The translations under genes were made by a program, and so were the position numbers. The notes beneath the pieces were generated by a model. It had not been told where the DNA came from. It worked only from the letters and a program-made list of their open reading frames with translations, and did not search any database. Below are positions 11,379 to 23,453 of a stretch of DNA of 50,822 nt, in pieces; within the stretch, counting starts at the first letter, position 1, and each line of letters opens with the position of its first letter. Source of the stretch: Helochares maculicollis (taxonomy: Eukaryota > Arthropoda > Insecta > Coleoptera > Hydrophilidae); contig JAWQRO010000175.1 of NCBI GenBank assembly GCA_033557835.1, forward strand, positions 1 through 50,822, given 5' to 3'.

Positions 11379-12695
11379 GGTTGTAGGTAAATTAAGTAAT
11401 GAGACTGGCAGCGTAATGTTTGATCTGGCAACACTGGGGAAGTGAGACATGGAGGGAAGGTAGGTAAACATGTGATGCGTCATCAATATGAGTTTGAAAT
11501 CGCTGAGTCAAGTTAATTGTTTGTAGTGATTTGTTTAGTGAAACAGGTTTTTCTTGTGTGTTTTGAAATAAATGACAACAATTTCGAGCAACGATGTAGT
11601 ATCAAGTTGTGCTTCAGACTTGAACACAACGCAACGGAAACATTTCCAAAACTTCAGCAAGTCTACGGAGGCAGTGTTTTGTCAAGGACCCAGGTTTTTC
11701 GGTGCTTTAGGGCATTTTCAAAAGAAAGAGAGTCAATTGAAGATGAACCTCGCAGCGGAAGGCCCTCAGTTTCAAAAACCGCTGAAAATGTCGTTAGAGT
11801 CTGGGATCTTGTGCGTTCAGATTGTCGCTTGACAGTCAGAATGATTGAGGAAGAGTTGAATTTGAATCACACCACCACCAAAATCATCAGATTTTGATCA
11901 ATGAATTGGAGATGAGAAAGATCTGTGCCAAATGGTTCCAAAAAACCTTTCTCAGGACCAAAAGAACAACAGGAGGGCAAGGTACATTGACTTTTGGAGT
12001 CGATAAAGAATGATCCCCATGTTCTGGAACATGTCATTACTGGTGATGAGTCTTGGATGTTTGAATACGACCCGGAAACCAATCGCCAGAGCATGGAATG
12101 GCACACTTCAATATCTCCAAGGCCAAAAAAAGCAAGAATGAGCAAGTCAAAGATCAAAAGCAGGCTGATTTATTTTTTTTATAACCAAGAAATCGTGCAC
12201 AAAGAGTTTCTGCCTCAAGGCCAAGCGGTTAATCAACAGTTTTACCTAGAGGTTCTTGAAATACTTCGAAAAAGGGTCGTGTGTGTGAGACCAAACATCA
12301 AAACCAGCTTTATGTGGCATCATGATATTGCACCTTGTCACACAGCAATTTTAGTGAACCGTTTCTTGACCAGTAAGAACATTCCTGTTGCTCTTTAGCC
12401 CCCTTATTCGCCCGTCTTGAGTCCTTGTCCCTTTTTTATCTTTCCGAAATTGAAGAATCACCTCAAGGGACATCATTTTGGGACACTGAAAAACATCCAA
12501 ACGACTGTAACCGACCAGCTGAAGGCTATTCCAATATCTGAGTTCCACCAAAGCTATGAGGAGTGGAAGAAACGTCTCCAGCGCTGTGTGACTTCAAAAC
12601 GCAGTTACTATTAAGGAGACAATGTATTGAATTGTGAGTTTATTAGAATAAACAAGTGAAAAAAATCAGCCTCATTATTTAATGTACACGCCTCA
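11379..12695 (+). mobile_element. mariner element, full length but decayed (copy 2)
   Basis: This is a 1,317-bp element bounded by TA dinucleotides (11377-11378 and 12696-12697). The 29-bp terminal inverted repeats match at about 20 of 29 positions; both end in taatgag-n-ctg followed by the interior. The length is the normal mariner length of about 1.3 kb, so unlike copies 5 and 7 it has no large deletion. The many frameshifts and diverged ends suggest an old insertion. Confidence 0.85.
11574..12614 (+). pseudogene. mariner transposase pseudogene (copy 2)
   Basis: The relic covers almost the whole transposase, in order: FEQRCSIKLCFRLEHNATET, LSRTQVFRCFRAF, DEPRSGRPS, RLTVRMIEEELNL, then after a frameshift near 11,880 QILINELEMRKICAKW, and after a second near 11,985 HVITGDESWMFEYDPETNRQ (first catalytic Asp in GDE, about 12,044), WHHDIAPCHTA (second Asp) and, past a stop, PPYSPVLSPCPFF. 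The third aspartate of the DD34D triad, expected 35 residues after the second, is proline, and the Asp of the preceding PYSPD motif is valine. No in-frame ATG is visible at the expected start. Translation ends at TAA 12612-12614 after KRSYY. It is inactive. Its lineage differs from the other copies here. Confidence 0.9.
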
Positions 12696-12697
12696 TA

Positions 12698-13925
12698 AAC
12701 GTCACACGAAAAATACGATAAATACCAAAAATCACTTAATCCACAACACCAAGAGAAACAAGTTGCTCCACGGCCTGAACCGTACCTTTAGGAAATGTTG
12801 ACCAATTTAAAAAATGTTAATAAAATCCTGAAACAAAGCTGTAGCCTGATAAGCTGGAATTTGGAATTTCCAGGAATTACGCAATGTATAGTAGCTTACT
12901 GAAAACTATGCGTTTTACACATTTTTATTATTTTTACAACATTTCTTTATCCAAACATATAAAGTCCAGCTCCATGAACGTTACAGAAGACGATTTTCAA
13001 TATTTAAAAAAAATCGTATCAAAAAATTTTAGAAATGTTATCACTTCGACCGTAACATGTTTCGAGAATAGTTCTAAAGCTTTTATTGCGTGGACCAGCT
13101 GTTCTGGCCTCTGTTGTTGCTTTAGTAGCATTGCTTTGTACGTATTTTAGTCCGTTCGCATTGTTATTCCAATTAATCTTTCCATTCCTTGATATACTTT
13201 CTGTCCCATCATTAAAAGTTTACTCTGTAACATTGGAAACTATTTCTACTATCTAGAGTACATTTCAGTGCAATTTTCCAAATTTTAGAATTTGGACATT
13301 CATTAATATTCTGTGTATATTCATCTAAGCACTTTTGAAGTAATTGTTTGTCACTCAAGAACTCGTAAATATAATCTACCTTCGACTTTTTGCTATCTGC
13401 GCACCACACCAACTTTCTTCTCCAGGTAGGGAACAAATATGCTTGTCAGTTTCAACTTCTATCTTGCCTGGCTTCGTTCTAGGTCGTGAATATCGTTCAC
13501 TCTTATTGCCTTTACGATCTAGACAGCGAAGGTTCATCAGTTTTCATATGTCAAATAAAACACATATACTCTGTCGGGATATCAAAGATAACTAATGGTT
13601 AATTCTAGACATCGAAGAAAGCAACCCTAAATTTGTCACATTTTGTAACGTAACTTTAGATGAATTTTTGTAATTGACTTGCACATAAATTACCCCAAAA
13701 GTAGAAAGAATAACAATATATAAACAAAAAGAAACAAAGATTTTGTGAAGATGGCCACAATTAAATCTTTTAATCCCAAGGCTTAAGTCAGCTAATCAGT
13801 ATTCTTTGAGAAATTACTAGTGACAGAGAGACGTCTTGATTATTTTGTAGCGGTGTATTTCCAGCATATCCAGATTATGAAAGGAAATTCATCCACCAAT
13901 TAAATATTATATTTATTTATACGAA
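12698..13925. other. AT-rich non-coding DNA
   Basis: Short open frames exist at 12884-13150 (+), 13212-13436 (-) and 13344-13595 (+), but none shows a domain I recognise and they overlap on opposite strands. No RNA gene or mobile element is seen. Confidence 0.45.
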
Positions 13926-14640
13926 GCACCATGTCGGCGTTGTTTTATGCGGTCTTTAACAAGAAGTTTACAGCGAAATTAACGGAGGAAATACTAATGA
14001 AAAATGGCAACCTCTTCAGCGCCGTAATGGGGAGGCTGCGCTGAGCAGCGCTGCGTGGAAAAATCATAAAATTCTATGTGGATAAGTAAGGTGTATCCTT
14101 GCATAAAGGGAGCGAAACCCGTTTATGGTCTTTTTACAACGACACGATACAAGAAAAAATCGTCAACAAAATTGCCAATATGTACTTTTACACTAATACA
14201 ATGCGGCCATCCTAGGGCAGTAAAAAAATCTTAACGTCGGAAAAAGTTTTTCTTCTGGTTAACCGCGGAGCCATAAACCACACATCGGCATCTCCCTGAT
14301 ACGGTCTTAATAAAAAAGAGTTTTCCCAGGCAGGGATGGCACGTCTGAAAATAATCTCGGTACAATAAAACGCCGTGATTGGTAGCCCTGATTGATGTCA
14401 AAGAGGACGTAAAGTTTTGAGTGCACTTTTATGGGTTTATTTATTAGTTAAATGCTCAATACTGCTTTCTCTTCTTCCGTCACCGCGACGTTATATGACA
14501 CATGTGCTGAGAGAATACGTCAAAGCTCGTAAAACTGGGCCCTTTTACTCGGGGTAAAAAGCTGACGGGCTATATGGGGCCGAGTCTTGGGTCTCGAAGT
14601 GCTTTCCCATTCGACTGCTGGCTGGATTATATTGGATTTT
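13926..14640. promoter_or_regulatory. GC-richer island with TTTATG/CATAAA cluster (candidate enhancer)
   Basis: The island lacks transposons and long frames. It holds six TTTATG or CATAAA hexamers at about 13944, 14065, 14102, 14122, 14271 and 14428, three of them extended to TTTATGG/CCATAAA. Homeodomain factors of the Caudal and Abdominal-B type are known to prefer TTTATG-like sites. The clustering is seen in the sequence; enhancer function is only an inference. A 38-codon ATG frame at 13931 (start MSALFYAVF) is probably chance. Confidence 0.25.
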
Positions 14641-15540
14641 CGGACTAGATTTTGGTGAAGGCATTGGTTCATAATGCTCACTACATAAGCTGCTGTTACG
14701 ATGGAACATTTTTATTTAACATTTCGACATTTCGGCTTAAAATAGAATCTTCAAGAGCTCTCTGCTTACAATGGCCTACTGATAAATATTCAATTGTAAA
14801 ATGGGTAGATATTAGAAGGTGTATTAATTGGAATGTGTAAAAAAGCCGTTTGCTGCAGTTGCGATTTTTTCTCAATTGTATTTTCTTTGTAATATTGCAA
14901 TAGAAATTCAAAACGTGTGGTCCAATAAAATGTAATTTCGTATTTGGCCGGTAATTGGTATTACAAGTTATGTAATTAACTGCTACTAGCGCCTTTCTAT
15001 ATGCTAGTAAATTATAAAATTCAAGGACTTGGTTTTCTCACATGTTCGTTTTTGTCCACGTTAAAGAAACTCTTTCAAACTTCTAATTAAGAGCATGTTG
15101 CTGATGTGCATTAATATTCTTGATTATTTATACGAAACACTAAAAACAGTTTGTCCAAGTATCAAAATTACAGTGATAATTCCTAATGCAAAGAGTATTG
15201 AGCAAAACTTTTGTTTAAAATACCTTTTATAACTCTCTGTACAAATTTCATACTAATATGAAACTGTAAAATTTGTTTGTACAGTTTAATTTTTGTTTGT
15301 GAGTACTATACTTCAACTTTTTTTATATATTGTGAGTATAGCATGCACTAACTAATCTAAAATTTACAATTATATAGTCATTAGACAACAGTAGTCAGAG
15401 AATGGCCAGTTGTAGCAACAGTAGCCACAATTTTTATTGTATATTTAAACATAAGATCATCTAATTTATATTTTTCAAAACTTTATATAAGTGGTAGACT
15501 ATGTATTTGTACTGACTAGCGTAGATCTGCACAGATACTG
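14641..15540. other. AT-rich non-coding DNA
   Basis: There is no gene or recognisable element. Overlapping 62- and 71-codon frames on opposite strands near 14650-14911 look like chance. Confidence 0.5.
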
Positions 15541-15690
15541 GCTCATCCGCCGTATAGTCCTGTTCTTGACCTATCGAACTTCCACTTGTTTGATTAACTC
15601 AAAGACGCTTTGATAGAGGCCATTGATTTACCGCGAATGAAGCAATGAAAAAAGCGGTTCACATATGGGCCGCAACTCAACTATGTACGT
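15541..15690 (+). pseudogene. mariner transposase C-terminal fragment (copy 3)
   Basis: One frame reads AHPPYSPVLDLSNFHLFD, a stop, then LKDALIEA, and a shifted frame gives AMKKAVHIWAATQ. This is the mariner third-aspartate region (family pattern HPPYSPDLAPxDFHLFxxLKDAL) and what follows it. Both aspartates of the motif are altered (PYSPV, and N for the catalytic D). Nothing of the N-terminal half or of the ends is visible. It is a small, old scrap that lies less than 0.3 kb from another mariner relic. Confidence 0.7.
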
Positions 15691-15959
15691 TACCTATTTG
15701 TATACTGAACAACCATTAACATGCTAAATATATTTTTATAGGGCTCAAAGTATTATTTTTATATGTTAGTTCTTGTGATACAAATAGAATATAAGGGGTA
15801 TATCTTGAAAAATAGATGTACCGGTTTTAATTTTTTCATAGAGGGAACTGACATCTGCAAATCAAATTCGATTTATTTAGCTTTGAATTTGACAAAAAAC
15901 TAGATTCTTACTGTATTGAATATGTTTTGTAAGCTTGGCAGCATTTGTAAAGTGTTTTG

Positions 15960-16735
15960 ATATTCTGCTTTTGTTAAAAAGATGAAAGAATTGAATGTTT
16001 GTGGAAGCTTATGCCAACGTTTTTTTTGATAAGTCATTTAGAGAAATCTTTCGGGGTTTCAAGAATGATGATTTTAGTTTTGAACCTCACTCAGGGCAGC
16101 TAAACAGTTCCAAAATAAAGATGAAGAGTTATGCAATGAAAGCAGTTTCAAAATATATAGGAATGATTCAATACCAAGTTAATTGAGTTTCTTATGAAAT
16201 GAAACCGAGAGACGTTGATTTTTCTTGTGAGCAGCTGATTGAAAGACAAAAAAATAGACTTTTTTACACCAGATCGTGATTAGAGATGAGAAATGGATAT
16301 TCTACGATTACCTCAGGACCAACAAAATACTGTGATATTGCCAGCTAATTGTTGGCATCGATCTGAACGTCAACATTAAAAGCTTGCTTCTAGGTCTTGC
16401 TGAGGCTCAAACGGCCAAATTGAAAGCAAATACGTGAAACATTTATTCTTCATGACAAAGACTTGGCTTATTGTTGCAAAAGTCATAAACATTTTTGGAA
16501 ACGTTCAATTCACCCGCTTATTCCCCAGACATAGCTCCTTCTGATTACAAGCTGTTCTAACAGATGAAGTTCGATTTGGTTCAACTTCATTTTTAGAAAT
16601 TGAAAATAATCTTCAACTTTAGATAGTATAACGCAAGAAGGGACATTTTCTCGATTTGGTTTGAAAATTGCCTCAGAGCATGCTTGTAAAGAAAAAACAG
16701 ACCGAACTGATTTGTACCCCCGATATAATAATCCA
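15960..16735 (+). pseudogene. mariner transposase pseudogene (copy 4)
   Basis: Pieces of a DD34D transposase appear in order: FRGFKNDDFSFEPHSGQ (the N-terminal FKxGDF-DxRSGRP region), YEMKPRDVDF then SCEQLIERQKN, RDEKWIFYDY (first Asp, codon at 16285), LHDKDLA (second Asp, about 16454) and PAYSPDIAPSDYKLF (third Asp at 16543). All three catalytic positions are still aspartate. Frameshifts, stops and missing segments break the gene throughout, and terminal repeats are not evident. The KPRD and SDYKLF motifs relate it to copy 6. Confidence 0.75.
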
Positions 16736-17160
16736 TTGAAGCTCCATTGAACTATTGGATGTATTACTTTATTTAAAAGACATTCTTGAATAGACTATGA
16801 TTGTTCCCTTTTCACAAGAAATTTAGTCATACTTCTACTTATGTACCGCGAATATAATCTTTATTGCCCCATTTATCAGCTTAAAAAGCCCATACAGTAT
16901 TCGTATATAGTACCACAGCCAAGAATGGTAGTCACTAGTTAACCTACAGTAGGCAGGCAACATGTTTTGATGATGTTAATTAGTAATTGTCAGGATATCT
17001 GTTGGATATTGATGCTTAGACTCTCTAAAAACGCATTTTGGATCTAGTATAATAAATTGATGCAGCTCATATCAAGAATGGATTTTGACGTATGAATGTA
17101 CATAGAAAAGCACACGCGTGTATAAAAGGAAATAAACTTTCAATCGAGAGCCAAAAAAAC
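16736..17160. other. AT-rich non-coding DNA
   Basis: I see nothing recognisable in this stretch. Confidence 0.5.
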
Positions 17161-18160
17161 TTCCAATTTAACGAAACCCCATCCCTCCGCCCAAAATAAA
17201 AATGAATGTTGGAAATTCAACAAAAATGCAATTACGTTCATTTACCTTCGGCAAACACGTCGACGAGGAGGCGGTAAAAAATCACACGCCATGTACACAT
17301 ACGTTCATCTAGAAGCCTTTGGGCATCAAATATCAGCATGGGATGGGTAAGGTAAAGCTGAACATGCAGGAACATGGAACAGGGCTGGAATAGGGTAGAG
17401 CAGTTGAGGTCAGGGTAGGAAGAGAGTCAAAGCCAGGGTAGAGTAGGCTGACAGAAAGCAAGGCTTGCAGCCTAAGCAAGGGTTATCGCCAAGCAAGCGA
17501 AGCTAAGCAAGGGCAGAAGCAAGCACGACAGAGGTAGCACCACGGCAAAAGGGGGCTGGATAAGGTAGGGTGTATAGGCGATGCGATGGAAGGGCTTGTT
17601 AAATCAAGAAAAACATAAAACGGCACTGATTGGCAAGCAAACCATCCAGATAGGATAGGAACCGGCAGCAACGCAACGCTCGGGCAATGAAAGAATTAAC
17701 GGCGCAAAGGCTGAACCTCTCCAGTGTCGACTTTGATCAAAGATTAGCTTTGAGTCCGCTATGATTGTATGAAATATTAATGGGTTTGAAAGGTAATGGA
17801 ATAAATTAATTTCTGAAAGCAATATTTCGCTTCAGGATTAGGAGTGGAATACATCGAAACAGGGCCCAGGAAATTAAAGAGAATAGCTAATCAGTACGGA
17901 AAACGGGATCAATATTAGTAATTGATTTCGCACATAGATTAGGGATTCGTTAGGCTGGGCTTGTTTATGCATGTTTCAGGACGGCGCGGCGCCACCGCCG
18001 CCGCGGATCGCAGAAGGCGGCTGTTCCGAGTGCCTCAGACGCGTTCGGATTACTGGAGGATTGGGGGATGTTGATGCCGTTCTGATTCTCGATGGGGTTG
18101 GAGGAAATCAGTGGGGACAATTTCCAATTTCCTTCATACAAATTGCTTGATTGAAACAAT
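17161..18160. other. GC-richer, transposon-free island
   Basis: The first half (17336-17530) is purine-rich low-complexity DNA with repeated agggtag and aagcaag words. The second half contains a very GC-rich block at 17980-18015 (gccaccgccgccgcgg) inside a candidate exon on the minus strand. No transposon features are seen. It is possibly host unique sequence. Confidence 0.4.
17965..18159 (-). CDS. candidate 3'-terminal exon, unknown protein
   Basis: A minus-strand frame of 64 codons reads EGNWKLSPLISSNPIEN near its start and ends FCDPRRRWRRAVLKHA followed by a stop. The Ser/Asn/Pro-rich composition and polar tail are unlike random AT-rich frames, and the stretch sits in a GC-rich island. 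An acceptor-like tgtttcaatcaag lies just upstream on the minus strand, so it could be the last exon of a host gene. The other strand is also open and begins after a tttcag acceptor-like site at about 17980, so the strand is not settled. No family is recognised. Confidence 0.25.
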   Translation of the reverse strand: MFQSSNLYEGNWKLSPLISSNPIENQNGINIPQSSSNPNASEALGTAAFCDPRRRWRRAVLKHA

Positions 18161-19259
18161 TACAGATATTTCATTGCGTTTCCTAAGGGGGCCATTTTCG
18201 AATTATTCTATTTCTAATTGGGTATTGTACATAACTGCTCGGTTGGTTGCTTGGACTGGGATCCCTTGCCACTGAAAAAAATCGTCTTTACTTGTTGTCG
18301 AGTAATTTATCGAAACCAGTTGCTATTTGTCACCTCTAGCTTGATTATGTTACTCTGTAATTTAGAGCTGCTGAAACAAATTTTTTGTCTACCTCTACTG
18401 AGATTTTGGAGCCAACGGGAATATTAAAAAAATTAAGTAACAGGAATTATTCTGCTGTTTTATAATTCAGTCATTATAAATTATAATTTCATTTGATTTT
18501 GCATTTCTAGTGATATGCTAAAATGTGGTTTGTGTTAAATGTAGAAACAGGATGTTTCTTCAGCCAAACGGATTTTAGTCGCGCTAAAAATTGTTGTAAC
18601 CTTTTTATATTTTTATTGTATTTTATTTCTCATCACACGAAAACTATTTTATTTACAAACACCCAATTCAAAATAATAAAAATAACCAACTCGTATACAA
18701 AAATGATTTAGGTGTAGCATATTAAGAGTATTCTAAAAATTCAAATGCATGATATAAGCAATTAAAAATCTCTAATACTAAATATTTTTTGTACCAATAT
18801 TCAATAAAATTATTCGGAAATCCTTTGTTTAACACAAAGGTCATCTATTGTTTATAAAATTGATGTTTCTATGTATTCAATTGAAAATAATTTTCGTATA
18901 TCAAAACCACTCTTGATCGTTAAATTTTGAGGCCGAAGGATTGTAAGATGACCAGAATCTGTTAAATAATTTGTTTTAATATATTTCATTATCATTTAGA
19001 ATGCTATCAACTAATTTGCAGTCAGAAACAGTTTCCGCTGATGAGAAGGTGACATCATCTGACCATACTGTCCTTAATTTAGTCCCAGAAGATGGATTTA
19101 GAGCAGAGGAGAGTAACGTGTTGGTGTTAATCATGAGTATGGTATAGCGATGAACTCTTTTCTATGTAATGACTTCCCTTAATAAGAGGATGTTTCAATC
19201 AGTGTACATAGTCATACTTAAATTCTAACCGGAAGGTAACCCTTGAATCATGGTTTCAT
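18161..19259. other. AT-rich non-coding DNA
   Basis: There is no recognisable gene. Short frames such as 18218-18427 (+) show no domain. Confidence 0.5.
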
Positions 19260-20690
19260 AAGCCAAGGATGCAGCATAAATATCTCCCATATTTTGATAA
19301 ATTTTCACTTCCAATAATTGCTCCAAATGTTTATCACCCGATAAAGTCATTATCTGGACTTAAAATAAGAATTTTTGATGTTAACATTTGAGATCAATTA
19401 AAAGTTTTTTGCAATACAATGAACTATTTTTGTTGCGACTGTTCATTGGCTCTTCAAAACCTATTTTGAAAGCACTGTTGTTGCATACAAGAAATAAGCT
19501 TTCTTCAGTACCAGTTGCTTATGGTTCTAATATAAAAAAAGATCTAGTTAAATATGAGATTTCTCCTTGAAAAAATTGAATACAGTGAATATGCCTTGAA
19601 TATTTGTGAAGGTGTTAAACATCTATCCTATTTTGATGAATGTCCACTTCCAGTAACTTCTGAAAATGTGCGTCAGCTGTGAAGGATCTGGACTCAGAAT
19701 CAGATTTTCTTATACTAACATTTGAGATATCAAAAGAATTTAAAATACCACGAATTGTTTGTGTTGCGACTGTTCATTGATTCTTCAAACTCTAGTTTGA
19801 AAGCTGTTGCATAACGAAAATACATTTCCTTTAGAGATCATGGCTCTGATATGAAAAAAATCTGCTAAAATACGAGATTTCTTTATGAACAAATTGAATT
19901 TAGTGAACGCTCCAAGCGCGTTTTTGAAGAATTTACATATTTCCCATATTTTGATAAATTTCTACATCCAGTAACGGTTTCACAAGTATATCAGCTGTCA
20001 GGGATCTGGACTTAGAATCAGATTTTCTATTTACATTTGAGCAATCAAAAATGTTTGGTAATACCACGAACAATTTTTGTTACGACTGTATTTTGACTTT
20101 TCAAAATCTTGTTTGAAAGCAGTGCTGTTGCATAACGGAAATAAACTTCCTTCAGTACCGGTTGCTCATGGTTCTAATATAAAAGAAATATACTAAAATA
20201 TGAGATTTCTTCTTGAAAAAATTGAATCCAGCTCCAAGCGCGGTTTTGAAGATTTTACATATTTCCCAAATTTTGATAAATTTCCACATTCAGTAACGGC
20301 TTTAAATGTGTAGCAGCTGTCAAAGATATGTACTCGGAATAAGATATTTTTATAGTTACATTTGAGAAATAAAAAAGTTTTTGGCAATACCACGAACTAT
20401 TTTTGTTGCGACTATTCGTTGAATCTTCAAAGTCTGGTTTGAAAGCAGTGCTGTTGCATAACTGAAATAAGCTTCCTTCAGTACTGGTTGCTCATGGTTC
20501 TAATATGAAAGAGATCCACTAAAATATGAGATTTATTCTTGACAAATTTCTTCTTCCAGTAACGGCTCCAAATGTGTATAAGATGTCAAGGGTCTGGAGT
20601 CAGAATCGGATTTTCTTATACTTACATTTAAGAAGTCAAAAGTTTATGGCAATTCCACTAACCATTTTTGGTGTAATGTGAGTCCAAATA
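19260..20690 (+). repeat. satellite-like tandem array, about 4 units of 320-340 bp
   Basis: Landmarks recur in fixed order. The block attttgat-aa begins at 19291, 19630, 19948 and 20270, with a truncated fifth unit near 20537. Each is followed by cttccagtaacg-like sequence, a ggatctggactcagaatcag block, tttttgttgcgactgttcat, tttgaaagcagtgctgttgc and cttcagtaccggttgctcat. Spacing is 339, 318, 322 and about 267 bp. Units are diverged by substitutions and small indels. On the minus strand several units stay open for 60-70 codons (for example 20193-20393), so a duplicated coding segment cannot be excluded. I do not recognise the unit. Confidence 0.85.
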
Positions 20691-22629
20691 TGAGAGCTAT
20701 GCTTGTCGTGCGTAATATAAAGAACTCTTAAATTGGTAAATAAATGAATTGAATAGTAATAGTAATGTAATTAAGCGATTTGATAATACGAAAATATACA
20801 TGAAGAAAAAAAATCAGACTTACTACTAAGTATTTGTGGTAAGTTAGACAACTTGAATAGTATTGCTCTAAGGTTTCAAAGGAAATTGATATTTCGACAA
20901 ACAATTTGATGTTAAATACCAAACAATCCAAACTATTTAATCTTATTAAATTTCTTATCACTGAGTAGTTCTGAAGTAAGCTTAAAATGTTTGAAAACCT
21001 AAACAACTGAACTCAAATCAATTTTAACTTACATGTTTTCCCTTTCGCTCTATTCAAAAGCACATGTACTCATCGTATTTTAACACAAATTTTCACACAT
21101 TAGAATTAAAAACCGAAAAAACTAACAATTAGCCTAATGGTGATAGTTTTTCTAAAACATTGATTTCTTTGCATTAACCATAAAGTCTTTGTTTCTAGTT
21201 TTTAACTATACGAATCTTTACTGTTCTTCTGCTGTAAATATAAGCACCTCGTCACTCTTGCAAAAGGGGTATCTGCTGTAGCGCCGAGTTTTTAGTTTAA
21301 TTTACTTTAAGTTTTCTAACATAGAAGAGAAGTCCCCACTGTTGTTAGTAGTTTACTCTACATCTTTTTAACAGGGAACTAGTCCCGATTTTTTAAATCC
21401 TTTAATAGGCATTCTGTATGCAGAATGAAGTTGTTCACTTCACTCTTCTACTATTACTTTTAGTCTTCTATATATAAGTACAGTTTCCAGGAGCTTCACT
21501 TTTCATTCCATAAAATTGATTAATATTTAAGTTTCTTTCGAACTGCTGTTATCTCTAATGATGTAATCAAAATTTTAATGACTCAGATTTAATAATTTTT
21601 CATTTAATGTATCATCAACTTTAAAACTGCTTTGTAAATTATACAAAAATATATTGTTTTGTTGTAATCTACATTCATAATGGTTCATATTGAGACTAGA
21701 TGAACTTGGACGAACTATCAAGAAATTCGATCAAAAATAGCGATTCATCAATTATAACTTCGATTTTGGACTTCAAGTAATAAATTTAAGCCTTGAAAAT
21801 TTTCCCTCGCTGCTAGTATAAACATCTTTAAAATCACATAGTAACCTTTAACAAGTAAACGAATAAGTTTTACTAGTCCTTGCTAATATGAATTTGATAA
21901 TAGTCATGATTAGAGAAATTTTAGTTAGAGATTTTAAAATTAGTACTCGGATAATAAACGATGTATGCCTTTTGAGGAACTATAACTTTGATAATATGTG
22001 TTTTTTGAGAGATGAAGAGGTCAGTATTGTTACGTTAGGTATAGTATCATGTAATTTTCCAAGCGATGTAATGAAGCTGGGATGTAATGTAACCTACATA
22101 AAGTCAGCAATCAAAAATAAGCTTTTTCATTAGATTAATGCTGTTTCTGTAGAGCTACACTGCGAAATTGTCACCATAAGAATCTGTTTCAGAAAGACAA
22201 TAGTTTTAAATATTTATAGATTATCTAGTGGTGAGTTTGATCCTTTTTTTGTACTCTAGGAGAATGTCCTTAACGGGGCCTAAGCAATCGGTTGATTATT
22301 TTGGATGATTCCAATGTTAAATTTAATTGAATGGGTAGAAATACTTGCTTGATGAGTAGTTTTGATTTGCATCCTTCTCTGCCACTTAAGACTAGAATTA
22401 ATAGTCAATGGGATAATTTATTTGTGCAATCTATCAGTAATACTTTCTAGTGTGGTGAAGGTTTTTCTGGCAATGAGAATATTCATATTGTGTTTTCTGT
22501 TGTTGCTAGGTAGGATGGTAATGATTGAAATGCTTACCTGCATTTATTCCTACGATGTTGATTGATCGGAATGATTTTTGTAGAATTAACTATAACGGTT
22601 TTTATAAAGTATAAGTTACTTCGTGTTTC
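20691..22629. other. AT-rich non-coding DNA
   Basis: Frames such as 20728-21006 (-, 92 codons) and 21888-22133 (+, 81 codons) are rich in Ile/Leu/Phe and show no domain. They look like by-products of AT-rich sequence. I see nothing else. Confidence 0.45.
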
Positions 22630-23452
22630 ATCACATCGTCAGATAACCCTTTACGAGATACCTGGAAAGAAATAAGTAATTATAGGCTAACCAAAATATG
22701 TATCATTCCAAAATGCAATGAGTTCTGTCGGTTTTAATGAGCATATGTCTCAAATGGTAAAGACTCTCGTGGATCGGTTGATTCACCCATCAATGGATCT
22801 TTTTTTGAGCAAAATTAAAATTCGTGAAAACAGCACTATCATTTATTCCACTCCAATCAGTTTGGTTTTTTGGAGAATTCAATTGACTTTTATATAATTT
22901 ATAAGTTAATATAATCTTATGTGCATTTTGCAGCCTGTCCATTGGTAAAATCATATTTAGATAATTGGTTTCAGTTCGTTTCAGTTTTTCTCGTAAAATG
23001 GAGCGTATTACTGATCAAGCATAGAGTTCTTCAGGGATGAGGGTTGGCCCCCATACTCTTTCTGCTATAAATGACTGATGTTCCTGATTTTGTTTATACA
23101 CAGTCGATCTTGTAGGCCAATAAGTTGACTTTAGTTAATTTCTGCCAAAAGTTTCAGAGGTAGTTTTTGAAGAAGTTGCGAATACTTGAAGCTACCTGTG
23201 ATTGGCTTTGGCAAACCGCTTTTCTGCCAATATTTCTAAGACCCAAAACCTGTTGAGGACCTCAAGACAATCTGATTTACAAAATATTAGTTTTGGTATA
23301 TTTTTGGGTGTTTATATTGACTATACTCGAACGTACCATCTTAATTATGACTTGACTCTTTGCTCTGCAGCGTAAGGCTGTATCATCTGATGTGAGATTA
23401 TAGTAGAATATATTTCTGCAGACATACAATTTACACAAGTCCTTCTTTATAT
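22630..23452 (+). pseudogene. non-LTR retrotransposon reverse transcriptase relic
   Basis: From 22951 to about 23160 a single frame, broken only by stops, reads SYLDNWFQFVSVFLVKW, then KHRVLQG-stop-GLAPILFLL-stop-MTDVPDFVYTQSIL-stop-ANKLTLVNFCQ. This matches the jockey/CR1-type reverse transcriptase pattern GVPQGSxLGPxLFLLYxNDxPDF, then YADD. The catalytic YADD has decayed to stop-A-N-K. Further decayed matches follow (SKTQNLL near 23235, FGIFLGVYIDYTR near 23300). The reading may resume beyond the mariner at 24432, which would make copy 5 an insertion inside this LINE. The N-terminal RT is barely readable. Confidence 0.75.
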
Positions 23453-23453
23453 A

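Noticed and set aside
20193..20393. Minus-strand frame inside the satellite array as a gene
   Set aside because: The frame is not kept open at the same place in all units, so a coding function is not supported.
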